This document shows positions 23,920 through 32,745 of a DNA stretch of 64,000 nt, piece by piece. The translations under genes and the position numbers were made by a program. Position 1 is the stretch's first letter, and the number at the start of each line of letters is the position of its first letter. Under the pieces are notes generated by a model. The model was not told where the DNA came from and did not search any database. It worked only from the letters and a program-made list of their open reading frames with translations. The DNA comes from Prochlorococcus sp. AG-388-A04 (GTDB taxonomy: Bacteria > Cyanobacteriota > Cyanobacteriia > PCC-6307 > Cyanobiaceae): NCBI GenBank assembly GCA_003279935.1, contig QCGL01000005.1, positions 25,954 through 89,953 of the forward strand, given 5' to 3'.

Positions 23920-24468
23920 CTAAATAGGTATTTCAATACTTATGTTATCTAGTTTTATAGCTCTACCATTCAAAGTAAGCCAATTCTCTAGAGAAATCCT
24001 AGTAATTCTTTTTTGAAGATCTCCAAGCCTCTCTATATATTTATTACCAATTTCATATTCTGAAACTAGACTCCAGCCTACTTGCTCTCCAACAATTAAT
24101 GTTGTTTTAACCCTCATTACTAAAAGATCTAAAAGTGAATTAATCATTTTTTCCCATTCCTCATCATTTTTATTGATGCTCTCCATTATAAAACCGCCAA
24201 TAGAATCAATCAGTATTGGACCATTTTCATTTTTTAATGTATGAATTAGGTTATTTGTCTCAACTAATCCCCACTCTTTTGGCCTTCGTTTACGATGATT
24301 AATGATCTTTTTTTGCCAATTAATATCTTCGGGTCTTGATTCAGATAATGCTATGTATGTTACTTTACTAATTTTTTTACCCAAATATTCTGCAAATTCG
24401 CTCTTCCCACTTTTTGTACCACCGGTAATAAATATGATATTAGACGAAATATTATCCTTGACTTCCAT
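23920..24468 (-). CDS. cobU: Adenosylcobinamide kinase / adenosylcobinamide-phosphate guanylyltransferase
   Basis: CobU/CobP attaches GMP to adenosylcobinamide late in B12 synthesis. The 182 residues begin with the P-loop FITGGTKSGKSEFAE. They contain the guanylylation-histidine region KKIINHRKRRPKEW (about 50) and the conserved GPILIDSIGGFI segment. It belongs to the same pathway as cobN (40.3 kb) and supplies the cofactor for MetH (35.7 kb). It lies between a small membrane protein gene and trmL on the minus strand. Confidence 0.92.
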   Translation of the reverse strand: MEVKDNISSNIIFITGGTKSGKSEFAEYLGKKISKVTYIALSESRPEDINWQKKIINHRKRRPKEWGLVETNNLIHTLKNENGPILIDSIGGFIMESINKNDEEWEKMINSLLDLLVMRVKTTLIVGEQVGWSLVSEYEIGNKYIERLGDLQKRITRISLENWLTLNGRAIKLDNISIEIPI

Positions 24469-24476
24469 AAAAAAAG

Positions 24477-24791
24477 TTATTTAGAGAAATACCACCATGT
24501 TGCAAGTGGTATTAATGTGGCCGCTACTAATAAGCCAATAACAATATAAATTGATGTTGATGAACTCTCGGCGTCAACATCCCTCATAGCATTAAAATTT
24601 GGATCTACCACTGGGTTATCAATAGAAGAAGGCTGACTTTTTTCGTAATTAATAATTGTTTTTTGCTGACCAACTATAAACAGATCACCAATGTTATTAA
24701 AACTTTCTGCATAAGTACTTATTGGTAGTGCAATGAAAAGAAAACCTATTATTACAATTGAAAAAAAAGGTTTATAAATAATGTTTTTCAT
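24477..24791 (-). CDS. Small exported/membrane protein with signal sequence
   Basis: 104 residues. The N-terminal signal peptide ends near ISTYAES, followed by a polar middle (about 30-75). A C-terminal membrane helix (IYIVIGLLVAATLIPLATWW) ends in YFSK. The layout suggests a lumenal or periplasmic domain anchored by its C-terminus. No family is recognised with confidence; similar proteins occur in cyanobacteria. It is 8 bases upstream of cobU on the same strand. Confidence 0.55.
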   Translation of the reverse strand: MKNIIYKPFFSIVIIGFLFIALPISTYAESFNNIGDLFIVGQQKTIINYEKSQPSSIDNPVVDPNFNAMRDVDAESSSTSIYIVIGLLVAATLIPLATWWYFSK

Positions 24792-24902
24792 TTTAGTTTT
24801 AAATCAATTATATAATAATAAACTATAAGCCTGAATTTCTTTGATATAAAAATCAAATATAATTATTAGAATTAATTTTTTTTATTTACTAAATTATATT
24901 TT

Positions 24903-25529
24903 ATGTATTTTAATGGTAAAACGTTAATCATTATTGGTTCTATTCTTTTTTTCTTTCAATTAGGGAATTTTTTTTCAATAGATTCAATTTCCCCAGCATT
25001 AGAAAGAGCACAAGTATTATCAGCAATATCATCTGTAATTATTGTATTAATAGGTTTTTTATTTAAGCAATTTAATCCAAACTTAGGAGATAAAGTTGAA
25101 TTAAAAGGTGAAAATAAATTTATATTCGAGCCTGATATACCTAGGGATATTCTAGATGAATTGGCATGGGGCACAGAAGCAATATTAACTTCAACAGCCG
25201 CGGCTACAGTATTAATTCATAATGATGGTAAAAACATCTTAAAAAGAGGTATCACAACGAATAATGTTTTTAAACCTGGTGAAACTTGCAATAGATCTTT
25301 AAAAGATATGAAATTAATTTCATTAGCAAACACTAAATTTTATCCAGGAAGAGATGAATTTTTCAGTTTTTGCCCAAACGTACCTTCCATTTTAATAATT
25401 CCAATAAATAGTAAATCCTTCATTTTAATAGGAGGATGGAGTTATAGATGTTTTACTAAGTCAGATGAAAAATGGATTAATAATTGGTCTAAAAAAGTAA
25501 ATAATATATTTATAAAAAATAGTTTTTAA
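24903..25529 (+). CDS. CCB2/CCB4-like cytochrome b6f heme c(i) assembly factor
   Basis: 208 residues with two N-terminal membrane helices (about 6-22 and 38-55) and a stromal/cytoplasmic GAF-like domain. The pattern ALERAQVLSAISSVIIVLIG followed by ILDELAWGTEAILTSTAAA fits the CCB2/CCB4 (DUF2930) family. This family is needed in chloroplasts to attach heme c(i) to cytochrome b6. It converges with lptC with a 4-base overlap. The assignment is from remembered family pattern. Confidence 0.72.
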   Translation: MYFNGKTLIIIGSILFFFQLGNFFSIDSISPALERAQVLSAISSVIIVLIGFLFKQFNPNLGDKVELKGENKFIFEPDIPRDILDELAWGTEAILTSTAAATVLIHNDGKNILKRGITTNNVFKPGETCNRSLKDMKLISLANTKFYPGRDEFFSFCPNVPSILIIPINSKSFILIGGWSYRCFTKSDEKWINNWSKKVNNIFIKNSF

Positions 25530-26152
25530 AAATATATTTTAGAACGAACTCTTTCTTCTTTTGAATTGAACTTTACAGATTTATTCTCAATATTATAATA
25601 AGCATTCTCAGAGTTAATTTCATATCCACTATCTTTCATATTGTCTTTAAATTTATATTTTACAGGATTAAAAAATTCAATAATATTTGTACTTTTTTTT
25701 AAAATTGCTTTATTTGAGCTTAATGTTACAAGACTATTTTCAAATTTAACATTTCCTATTAATAAATATTCAGAATTTTTAATATTCCAGGTGAAACTAT
25801 TAGCTGTTAATTTATCACCTTGTTGAATAATAGTTTTGACTGATACATTACCATCTAATTCTAATAATTTATTATTATTAGATAATTTTGAATTGTCTGA
25901 ATTTATTATATATTCAAGATTATTATCTTTAAATAAATTTATTGTTGTTTCTTTAAGATCAAATATATTTCTCTCTTTATCATAGTTAGAATAGGGACTT
26001 TTAATTGAAATTAATTTTTCTCCCTCTTTAGAGAATATATTCATATTCAAACTATTAATGCTTTGACTTAAATATTTCTCATCTGATTGCTTATTCTTAC
26101 ATCCAATTATTATTAGTGGTAATACCAGTAAAAGTTTATACAATCTATTCAT
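25526..26152 (-). CDS. lptC: LptC-like lipopolysaccharide export lipoprotein
   Basis: 208 residues. A lipoprotein signal with lipobox LPLIIIGC ends at residue 18. It is followed by beta-rich OstA/LptC repeats (FDLKETTINLFKDN, LDGNVSVKTIIQQGDKLTAN, YLLIGNVKFENS). LptC bridges the inner-membrane ABC transporter and the periplasmic part of the LPS export path. Its ATG overlaps the metG stop by 8 bases, so it is coupled to metG. The final 4 bases overlap the convergent CCB-like gene. Confidence 0.78.
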   Translation of the reverse strand: MNRLYKLLLVLPLIIIGCKNKQSDEKYLSQSINSLNMNIFSKEGEKLISIKSPYSNYDKERNIFDLKETTINLFKDNNLEYIINSDNSKLSNNNKLLELDGNVSVKTIIQQGDKLTANSFTWNIKNSEYLLIGNVKFENSLVTLSSNKAILKKSTNIIEFFNPVKYKFKDNMKDSGYEINSENAYYNIENKSVKFNSKEERVRSKIYF

Positions 26153-27680
26153 ATTCGAGCTTTTCTATTACTGGATTTGGTGCTGGTAAAATTGATTCAT
26201 GTATTAATTTACCCCAATCTAATTGCTTTTTCCAAGATTCTTTTTTGTTATATAATAAACCAAGTTGTTGATCAATTTTTGATGATAAATTAGGTAATAT
26301 AGGTAATAATAATAAGCCAACTATTCTAGTACTTTCTAAAACATTATAAATAATATTTCTTACAAAAGGTATATTTTTTTCGTCTTTAATTAATGTCCAA
26401 GGTTGTTTTTCATTAAGATACAAATTTGTATTAATTGCAAGACTAAGGATTACATTAGCTGCTGAATCTAATTCATAGGAATTAAAATGTCTAAAATAAT
26501 GCTCAACTGTCTTTTTTGCACATAACTCCAGAGTATTATCTTTACTTAACATCTCATTACTTGGAACTCTATTATCAAACCATTTTCTAGACATCGAAGA
26601 AGTTCTATTTAATAAATTTCCAATTGTATTTGCCAAATCGTTGTTGATAATATCAACAAATCTTTTATTTTGAAAATCGCCATCTTGCCCCAATGTAATA
26701 TCTTTTAGTAGATACCACCTAACAGCTTCTTTACCGTATTTTGATAACAAAACATCTGGATCTAATACATTTCCTAAGCTTTTACCCATTTTTTGTCCTT
26801 CCCTAGTAAGAAAACCATGACCATAAACCTTTTTAGGCACTTTCATGCCGGCGGAAATTAGCATTGCAGGCCAATAGACTGCATGAAACCTGAGAATATC
26901 TTTACCTATTAAATGAATATCAGCAGGCCAACCATTATCAATTGATTCATCTAATGAGGGTTGATTCATATCTAGGCTTATCGCACTGACATACCCAAGC
27001 AAAGCATCAAACCAGACGTAAAAAGTATGGTTATCAATATCGGGGACTGATATACCCCAAGATACATTTGTTCTTGATATTGAGAAATCTTTTAAACCTT
27101 TAGATACGAAATTGATAATTTCATTTCTTCTTTCTTTTGGCTGGATAAATGTAGGCTCTTTAATAAGTTCCTCTATTTGTGATTGGTATTTTGATAACTT
27201 AAAGAAAAGATTTTCCTCATTTTTCCATTCCAAAGTTTTTTGATGAATAGGACATTTATGTGTTGGTGAATTATCTGGATTATCTTTAAATTCTTCACAA
27301 CCAACGCAGTACCAACCCTTTTGGACTCCCATATAAATATCATCTGATTTTTTTACTCTGTTGTAAAATTCTTTAACTATATATTCATGTTTTTGGGAAC
27401 TGGTTCTTACAAATTTATTGTGTGTTATGTCCCAATCCTTCCAGTTCTGCTTAAAGATATCTGAAATTTCATCACAATGAAATTGAGGTTCAATACCTTT
27501 ATTTTTTGCTGTTCTTTGGATCTTTAGACCATGTTCATCTACTCCGGTAATAAATATCACATCTGCTCCTGTAAGCCTCTTATACCTTGCTATTGAATCG
27601 CAGATCAATGTAGTATATATACTACCCAAATGAGGTTTATCGTTTACATAATATAACGGTGTAGTAATTACAAAACTCAT
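26145..27680 (-). CDS. metG: Methionyl-tRNA synthetase
   Basis: Class I aminoacyl-tRNA synthetase of 511 residues. The HIGH-type motif is in YVNDKPHLGSIYT (about 11), the zinc-knuckle cysteines in YCVGCEEF and HKCPIH (about 127-145), and the KMSKS-type motif is KMGKSLGNVL (about 298). A helical anticodon-binding domain follows. There is no C-terminal EMAP-like tRNA-binding extension, as is common in cyanobacteria. It is followed by lptC (8-base overlap); the catalytic RNB gene lies 60 bases upstream. Confidence 0.97.
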   Translation of the reverse strand: MSFVITTPLYYVNDKPHLGSIYTTLICDSIARYKRLTGADVIFITGVDEHGLKIQRTAKNKGIEPQFHCDEISDIFKQNWKDWDITHNKFVRTSSQKHEYIVKEFYNRVKKSDDIYMGVQKGWYCVGCEEFKDNPDNSPTHKCPIHQKTLEWKNEENLFFKLSKYQSQIEELIKEPTFIQPKERRNEIINFVSKGLKDFSISRTNVSWGISVPDIDNHTFYVWFDALLGYVSAISLDMNQPSLDESIDNGWPADIHLIGKDILRFHAVYWPAMLISAGMKVPKKVYGHGFLTREGQKMGKSLGNVLDPDVLLSKYGKEAVRWYLLKDITLGQDGDFQNKRFVDIINNDLANTIGNLLNRTSSMSRKWFDNRVPSNEMLSKDNTLELCAKKTVEHYFRHFNSYELDSAANVILSLAINTNLYLNEKQPWTLIKDEKNIPFVRNIIYNVLESTRIVGLLLLPILPNLSSKIDQQLGLLYNKKESWKKQLDWGKLIHESILPAPNPVIEKLEYE

Positions 27681-27740
27681 AATATTTTTTACTTATAATA
27701 ACAACTATAAATTGTACAGTAGGTCAGCAAAAATTTTTAT

Positions 27741-28925
27741 CTAGTGAATAAACTCTAATAAATTATTATTACTTATATTATATTTAACTTTATATATTTT
27801 ATTAGTATATGTTTCTACAGAAATAAAGAGTACAATTAAGAGTTCTAATGAATATTCTGGAAAGTATACTAAAGCAATACCTTTTTTATTATTTATCCAT
27901 TTTATAAATATCATTTTATGGGATATTTTTATTTTATTCTTAAAGAATAAATTTAAATATTTTAATTTATCATTTTTGTAAATATTATTATTTTCTAATT
28001 GTTTAATTTTTGTGATATCTATTAATTCATTAATCTTATTCTGACTTAATCTCTCAATATTATTTATATTATTAAAAACTTGTCTTTGAACAATTAAATC
28101 TAAATATCTTCTTAGTGGTGAAGTACATTGAGTATACTTAAGGAGACCTAAAGATTCATGTTTATTAGCCTTAGTAGTAATATAACTTTTACCCATATAT
28201 TGCTTTAATATTGAATATTTTATATCACTGTCTTTGTATTTTTCTAAAATCTCGTTTGCATCACAATTAATTTTATGTGTTCTATAGGGAGTAGCTATAT
28301 TATTTTTAAATAAATATAAACTAGTGACATAACCCATTAGTATCATAGATTCAGATACAATTGAATGCGAAATACATTTTTGTATATTATTAATTTCTAC
28401 ATTACCATTTTTAATATTAATTTTATAACCTGGGGTATCAAAAATAATTGCTCCTTGTTTTTTTCTATAATTAATACTTTTAAGTAATAAATTTTTAATT
28501 TCAATTATCTCAAATTCTTCTTTAGGTTCTAATTCAATAATTTCTTCTGCATCTTCATATAATAATTGATATTTTGGTTTTATTTTTGCCTCTACTATTT
28601 CATATTTATTTATTGAACCATCATCATTAAAGATAATTGAGGCACTTATTGTATCTGAAATTTTATTTTGATTTAAATTTGCTTTTTCTATAATTTCAGC
28701 AGGCAGCATAGGAATATATTGATTAATCAAGTAGAGGCTGCTACTTTTACTTCTTGCATCAATATCAATTTTAGAATCTATTAAAAATAATTTGCATGGA
28801 TTGCTGATGTGTATCCATAATTTTTTTTTGTTTCCTTCAATTAATTCCAAGGAAAAAGCATCATCAACTTCTTTTGGATCCTTGGAATCAATTATAAAAG
28901 TTTTTAGATTAGTTAAATCTCTCAA
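27741..28925 (-). CDS. RNB-domain exoribonuclease (RNase II family), compact form
   Basis: 3'-to-5' exoribonuclease of the RNase II family, 394 residues. It keeps the catalytic cluster DSKDPKEVDDAFSLE near residue 13 and the second signature CTSPLRRYLDLIVQRQ (about 267). The usual N-terminal cold-shock domains are absent and only a short S1-like end remains, so it is much smaller than E. coli RNase II. Some cyanobacterial homologues carry the name Zam. It lies 39 bases downstream of rpsR on the same strand. Its large relative at 8.8 kb has the opposite pattern: RNA-binding domains but no catalytic residues. Confidence 0.85.
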   Translation of the reverse strand: MRDLTNLKTFIIDSKDPKEVDDAFSLELIEGNKKKLWIHISNPCKLFLIDSKIDIDARSKSSSLYLINQYIPMLPAEIIEKANLNQNKISDTISASIIFNDDGSINKYEIVEAKIKPKYQLLYEDAEEIIELEPKEEFEIIEIKNLLLKSINYRKKQGAIIFDTPGYKINIKNGNVEINNIQKCISHSIVSESMILMGYVTSLYLFKNNIATPYRTHKINCDANEILEKYKDSDIKYSILKQYMGKSYITTKANKHESLGLLKYTQCTSPLRRYLDLIVQRQVFNNINNIERLSQNKINELIDITKIKQLENNNIYKNDKLKYLNLFFKNKIKISHKMIFIKWINNKKGIALVYFPEYSLELLIVLFISVETYTNKIYKVKYNISNNNLLEFIH

Positions 28926-28964
28926 ATATTTAAAATATTATTTAAATAACTATTATTTATAAAA

Positions 28965-29186
28965 TTATCCTTCAGGGTTAACAAATGGCAATAAAGCAAC
29001 AATTCTTGCTCTTTTTACTGCTAATGTTAAATCTCTTTGTTGTTTGGAGGTCAATCCAGTCATTCTTCTTGGTAATATTTTTCCTCTTTCAGTTATGAAT
29101 TTTTTAAGAAGCTCAACGTCTTTATAATCGATTGGATCACCTGGTTTAATTGGGGATAATTGTTTTTTAAAAATGGAATTTGGCAT
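28965..29186 (-). CDS. rpsR: 30S ribosomal protein S18
   Basis: 73 residues with the S18 core [20 protein letters not shown] and [20 protein letters not shown]. The tail is [10 protein letters not shown]. It is directly downstream of rpmG (8 bases), the usual rpmG-rpsR pair of cyanobacteria, and upstream of the RNB exonuclease gene. Confidence 0.97.
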   Translation of the reverse strand: MPNSIFKKQLSPIKPGDPIDYKDVELLKKFITERGKILPRRMTGLTSKQQRDLTLAVKRARIVALLPFVNPEG

Positions 29187-29194
29187 TGTTTTTC

Positions 29195-29389
29195 TTATTT
29201 AATTTCTTTGTGAATTGTCATTTTGTTTAGATGTGGATTGAATTTTTTAAGTTCTAATCTTTCAGTAGTATTCCTTTTGTTTTTTTCAGTTGTATATCTG
29301 GAAACACCATTAGATCTCCTTGGTTCTGAACTTGTTCTAGCTTCAGTACATTCTAAGGTTACGACAACTCTTGTACCTTTTTTGGCCAT
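29195..29389 (-). CDS. rpmG: 50S ribosomal protein L33
   Basis: The track begins at 29449, but L33 starts at the ATG at 29389 ([20 protein letters not shown]), giving 64 residues. The 20 extra residues upstream have no L33 counterpart. It contains [20 protein letters not shown] and ends with KMTIHKEIK. The second zinc cysteine pair is missing, as in many cyanobacterial L33 proteins. It is divergent from pheT. Confidence 0.95.
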   Translation of the reverse strand: MAKKGTRVVVTLECTEARTSSEPRRSNGVSRYTTEKNKRNTTERLELKKFNPHLNKMTIHKEIK

Positions 29390-29490
29390 TTTGATTAATA
29401 CGTTGTTGTATAATTTTCTATTGTACAACTTCAAGAAACTATTTTGCATATATTTGCTTTTCTTTTAGTATCATTAGACAAAAATAATAA

Positions 29491-31956
29491 ATGAAGGTCT
29501 CTCAGAATTGGTTGAAATCCCTTGTAGAAATAAATACTACAGCAGACGATTTATCTGAAAAACTATCAATAGGTGGTTTCGAAGTTGAGTCACTTGTTGA
29601 TTGTTCAGAAAATGTAAAAGGTGTAGTTCTTGGAAAGGTTTTGTCAGTAGTTAAGCATGAGAATTCAGATAAGTTATCTATATGCACTGTTGACATTGGA
29701 AGGTCTAATCCTTTACAGATAGTTTGTGGAGCGAAAAATGTAAAGCAAAATATATATGTTTATGTAGCTACTGTCGGTACACATTTAAGTGCGATAAATT
29801 TAACTATTAAAAAGAGTGAAATAAGAGGTGTTTCTAGTGAAGGAATGATTTGTTCGCTAGAAGAATTAGGAATAGAAGATACTAGTGAAGGAATCGCCAT
29901 TATTGATGAGGATTTAGCTTTAAAGCATAAATTAGGGACATCAGGAGCTGAAATACTTAATCTAAACGACTACATCTACGATTTAGCAATTACTGCAAAT
30001 AGACCTGATGGAATGTCTGTAGTTGGCATCGCAAGAGAAATATCTGCTCTTTTGGAAACTAAGTTAATCTTTCCAGATTTAAAAACTAAGTATAAAACAA
30101 ATGTTTATAAAAATTTTAATCTCTGCTCCGAAGCAATCACAAAAAATTGTCTTTATTCAATTAGCAATATTGAGTCTGTCAATGGGAAACAATTGTCTCC
30201 AGGATGGCTCAAAGATCGTTTAGATAAATCAGGAATTAAATCTATCAATCTTTTGGTTGACATAACTAACTACATTCTTTTAGAACAAGGACAACCATTA
30301 CATGCTTTTGATAAAGACAAATTATCTAATTTAATTGGTCGAAAGGTTTCATATAACGATTTCTCGGTTAGAAAGGCAAATAATAATGAAAATCTGTTGT
30401 GTTTGAATGGTGAGGATTATAAATTAAATGAAAATATAACTATCATCGCTTGTGACGACAAACCAGTCGCTATAGCGGGTGTAATTGGTGGTTTGGAAAC
30501 ATCTGTAAATGAGGATACCACATCAATATATCTTGAAGGAGCAGTTTTTAATCCCGTCACGATAAGAAAGTCATCAAAAGAAATTGGAATTAGAACAGAA
30601 TCTAGTAGTAGATATGAAAAAGGAATTTCTTATAAAAATACATTAGATTCAGTAACCCGTGCCATTAATATTTTAGAAGAATACTTTAATGTTCTAAATC
30701 CAATAATTAATATTTCCAAGGAATTAGATTCCACAAAAATACTAATACCGTTGAGAAGAGAAAGAATTAATAAAATACTTGGTCCAATTGTAATTAGAAA
30801 TGAGAATTACGATACTAATATTAAATTAGAAAAAAGGTATTTATCAGATAATGAAATTTCGGAGAAATTAAAGCTAATAGGTTGTACCTTAAACATAAAA
30901 GAATATGGATGGGATGTAGAAATTATTCCCAACAGGTCTCAAGATTTATTACGAGAAATTGATTTAATTGAGGAAATTGCAAGATTAATTGGTTATGACA
31001 TGTTTGATTTGAATTTACCAAATCCCATAAAACCAGGAAAGCTTTCTTCATCTCAAATAGCATTAAGGAAGTTAAAAACAGGATTAATAGTAAATGGATT
31101 TAACGAAGTATTGTCTTATTCTCTTGTTCCAGAAAGTAAGAATGATTTAATCAAGATTTCAAATCCATTACTTTTGGAAACAAGTTGCTTAAGAGATAAT
31201 ATTTGGCAAGAACATATTAAGATATGTAATCAAAATATTAAGTCAGGACATAATTATTGTTGGATATTTGAGGTTGGAAATATTTTTAGTAAAAAATCTG
31301 ATTTTTCACAAGATGAAATCCTAAATGGAGCTCTTTATGGAAAAAATAAATTTGAACAATGGTTAGATTCAAATAAGGATAATAATTTGACTTATTACGA
31401 GGCAAGAGGAAAGTTAAAGGAAGCATTATCAATATTAAATTTAAAAATAGAAGATAGATCAACAGATACGATAGATTTTCTTCATCCAGGCAGATCCTCT
31501 AAATTATTTACCGAAGGTAACGAAGTCGGATATTTTGGTGAGATTCATCCAAATTTAATATCTAACAAAATATCATTAAAAAAAATGTATTTATTTAGTT
31601 TAAAAATAAATAATATCTTAAAAGCCTGTACCAGACAAAATAAATGGATAACAGTTTATAAACAATTCCCAACAGTACCCAAAATGGAACGAGATATTTG
31701 TTTTATATTCAATAAAAAATACCTAGTAAGTGAGATAATTTCACAAATAAAAAAATCTGGTAAAAAACTATTAGAAGATGTTAATTTAATTGATGTTTAT
31801 GATGATGAAAGTTTTGGTAAAGAATTAATAAGCTACACATTTAGATTGTCTTATAGAGATTCTGAAAAAACATTATTAGATTCTGACATCGCATTTCTTC
31901 ACGATAGTATTGTTGAAATAATTGAAAAAAAATTCTCCACTAAATTAAGAGATTAA
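29491..31956 (+). CDS. pheT: Phenylalanyl-tRNA synthetase beta subunit
   Basis: Beta chain of the alpha2-beta2 synthetase, 821 residues, normal length. Visible domains are an N-terminal B1 region (VSQNWLKSLVEI), a tRNA-binding OB fold (about 40-150), the B3/B4 editing module (ILLEQGQPLHAFDKDKL, about 270), the B5 and catalytic-like core, and the C-terminal ferredoxin-like anticodon-binding domain (FPTVPKMERDICFI, about 735). pheS is not in this window. It is divergent from rpmG with about 100 bases between; a 105-base gap with the first AGTCT palindrome follows it. Confidence 0.97.
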   Translation: MKVSQNWLKSLVEINTTADDLSEKLSIGGFEVESLVDCSENVKGVVLGKVLSVVKHENSDKLSICTVDIGRSNPLQIVCGAKNVKQNIYVYVATVGTHLSAINLTIKKSEIRGVSSEGMICSLEELGIEDTSEGIAIIDEDLALKHKLGTSGAEILNLNDYIYDLAITANRPDGMSVVGIAREISALLETKLIFPDLKTKYKTNVYKNFNLCSEAITKNCLYSISNIESVNGKQLSPGWLKDRLDKSGIKSINLLVDITNYILLEQGQPLHAFDKDKLSNLIGRKVSYNDFSVRKANNNENLLCLNGEDYKLNENITIIACDDKPVAIAGVIGGLETSVNEDTTSIYLEGAVFNPVTIRKSSKEIGIRTESSSRYEKGISYKNTLDSVTRAINILEEYFNVLNPIINISKELDSTKILIPLRRERINKILGPIVIRNENYDTNIKLEKRYLSDNEISEKLKLIGCTLNIKEYGWDVEIIPNRSQDLLREIDLIEEIARLIGYDMFDLNLPNPIKPGKLSSSQIALRKLKTGLIVNGFNEVLSYSLVPESKNDLIKISNPLLLETSCLRDNIWQEHIKICNQNIKSGHNYCWIFEVGNIFSKKSDFSQDEILNGALYGKNKFEQWLDSNKDNNLTYYEARGKLKEALSILNLKIEDRSTDTIDFLHPGRSSKLFTEGNEVGYFGEIHPNLISNKISLKKMYLFSLKINNILKACTRQNKWITVYKQFPTVPKMERDICFIFNKKYLVSEIISQIKKSGKKLLEDVNLIDVYDDESFGKELISYTFRLSYRDSEKTLLDSDIAFLHDSIVEIIEKKFSTKLRD

Positions 31957-31987
31957 TTGTATTACTGTTCTTAATCTGGTCTTAATA

Positions 31988-32016
31988 GTAGTCTATATTT
32001 AAGTCTTATATTAGAC
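31988..32016. repeat. AGTCT/AGACT palindromic repeat, upstream copy
   Basis: AGTCT at 31990-31994 and GTCTTATATTAGAC (32003-32016) with GTCT/AGAC arms. It lies between pheT and the 82-aa secreted-protein gene and belongs to the same repeat family as 32426-32738. Confidence 0.5.
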
Positions 32017-32061
32017 GGTTGGTATTCGTATAAATCTAAATCATCATATATAATATTAGCT

Positions 32062-32310
32062 ATGATTAATATCCTCTCATTTTTAATATCTTCCATCCTT
32101 TGGGTGCAGGTTCCTCAATGGTCTGATGATTGGTCTAAATGTGCGGTAGATGTACCAGATTCATCATGCCATTGGTACATCACAGCACCAGACAATACTT
32201 TTGGAGATGGATTTGACTGGGCAAGTGCTCCATGGTTCGATGCAAATGGCTTGAGTGATGTTCCAAGCATTGAGAGAGAAACAGCCCTCCAAAAGCTTCA
32301 GGCTAAGTAG
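32062..32310 (+). CDS. Small exported protein, Trp/Asp-rich, 82 aa
   Basis: Not recognised by name. An N-terminal hydrophobic signal or anchor (ILSFLISSILWVQV) is followed by a polar domain rich in Trp, Asp and Pro with two cysteines (WSKCAVDVPDSSCHWYITAP), which could form a disulfide outside the cytoplasm. A second motif is FGDGFDWASAPWFDANGLSD. The composition is less AT-driven than its neighbours. It stands alone between two blocks of AGTCT palindromes. Confidence 0.55.
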   Translation: MINILSFLISSILWVQVPQWSDDWSKCAVDVPDSSCHWYITAPDNTFGDGFDWASAPWFDANGLSDVPSIERETALQKLQAK

Positions 32311-32425
32311 TACTGTCTTTAAGGCAGAGCTACATAATTAAAACTTTAGTTGTATTAGGGTTTTTAGTACATTAATTAAAAATTGGACACACAAAGGACA
32401 ATAAACTATAAGATTAGATATATTG

Positions 32426-32738
32426 ATAGTCTTATTTAAGATTAATTATTAGACTATTTATAAGTCTTGAATGAGACTAGTAATTCCATCTCTTTTATTA
32501 AAATTTATTCAACTCTTCTACATAGGGAGAATTGATAATTGTATTTTATTAAGTCTTATATAAGAATATTTATACAGTGTCATTTTATTTAATAGGCATC
32601 ATTTAATAACCATTATTCACTTTTAGCTACTCTTAAAAGAAAGAATTAATTGGATAAGAAATTTTTAATTTAAAGTTATATCTTTATAATCTTATATGAG
32701 ACTTTTTATTAGACTTAGGCTAAGTCTAATATAAGACT
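32426..32738. repeat. Cluster of AGTCT/AGACT palindromes
   Basis: Copies: ATAGTCT/AGACTAT (32426-32432 with 32451-32457), AGTCT/AGACT (32463-32478), the perfect 12-bp palindrome TCTTATATAAGA (32554-32565), and TTAGACTTAG-G-CTAAGTCTAA (32709-32729), followed by ATAAGACT (32731-32738). They occupy most of the 435-base stretch without a gene between 32310 and 32746. No ORF or terminator with a T-run is seen there. Confidence 0.6.
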
Positions 32739-32745
32739 ATTAAAA

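Noticed and set aside
32709-32729. Palindrome read as a rho-independent terminator for the 32746 gene
   Set aside because: The loop would be a single base and no T-run follows on either strand; it fits the surrounding repeat family better.
31988-32738. CRISPR array
   Set aside because: Repeats are short, differently arranged, irregularly spaced, and no cas gene is in the window.
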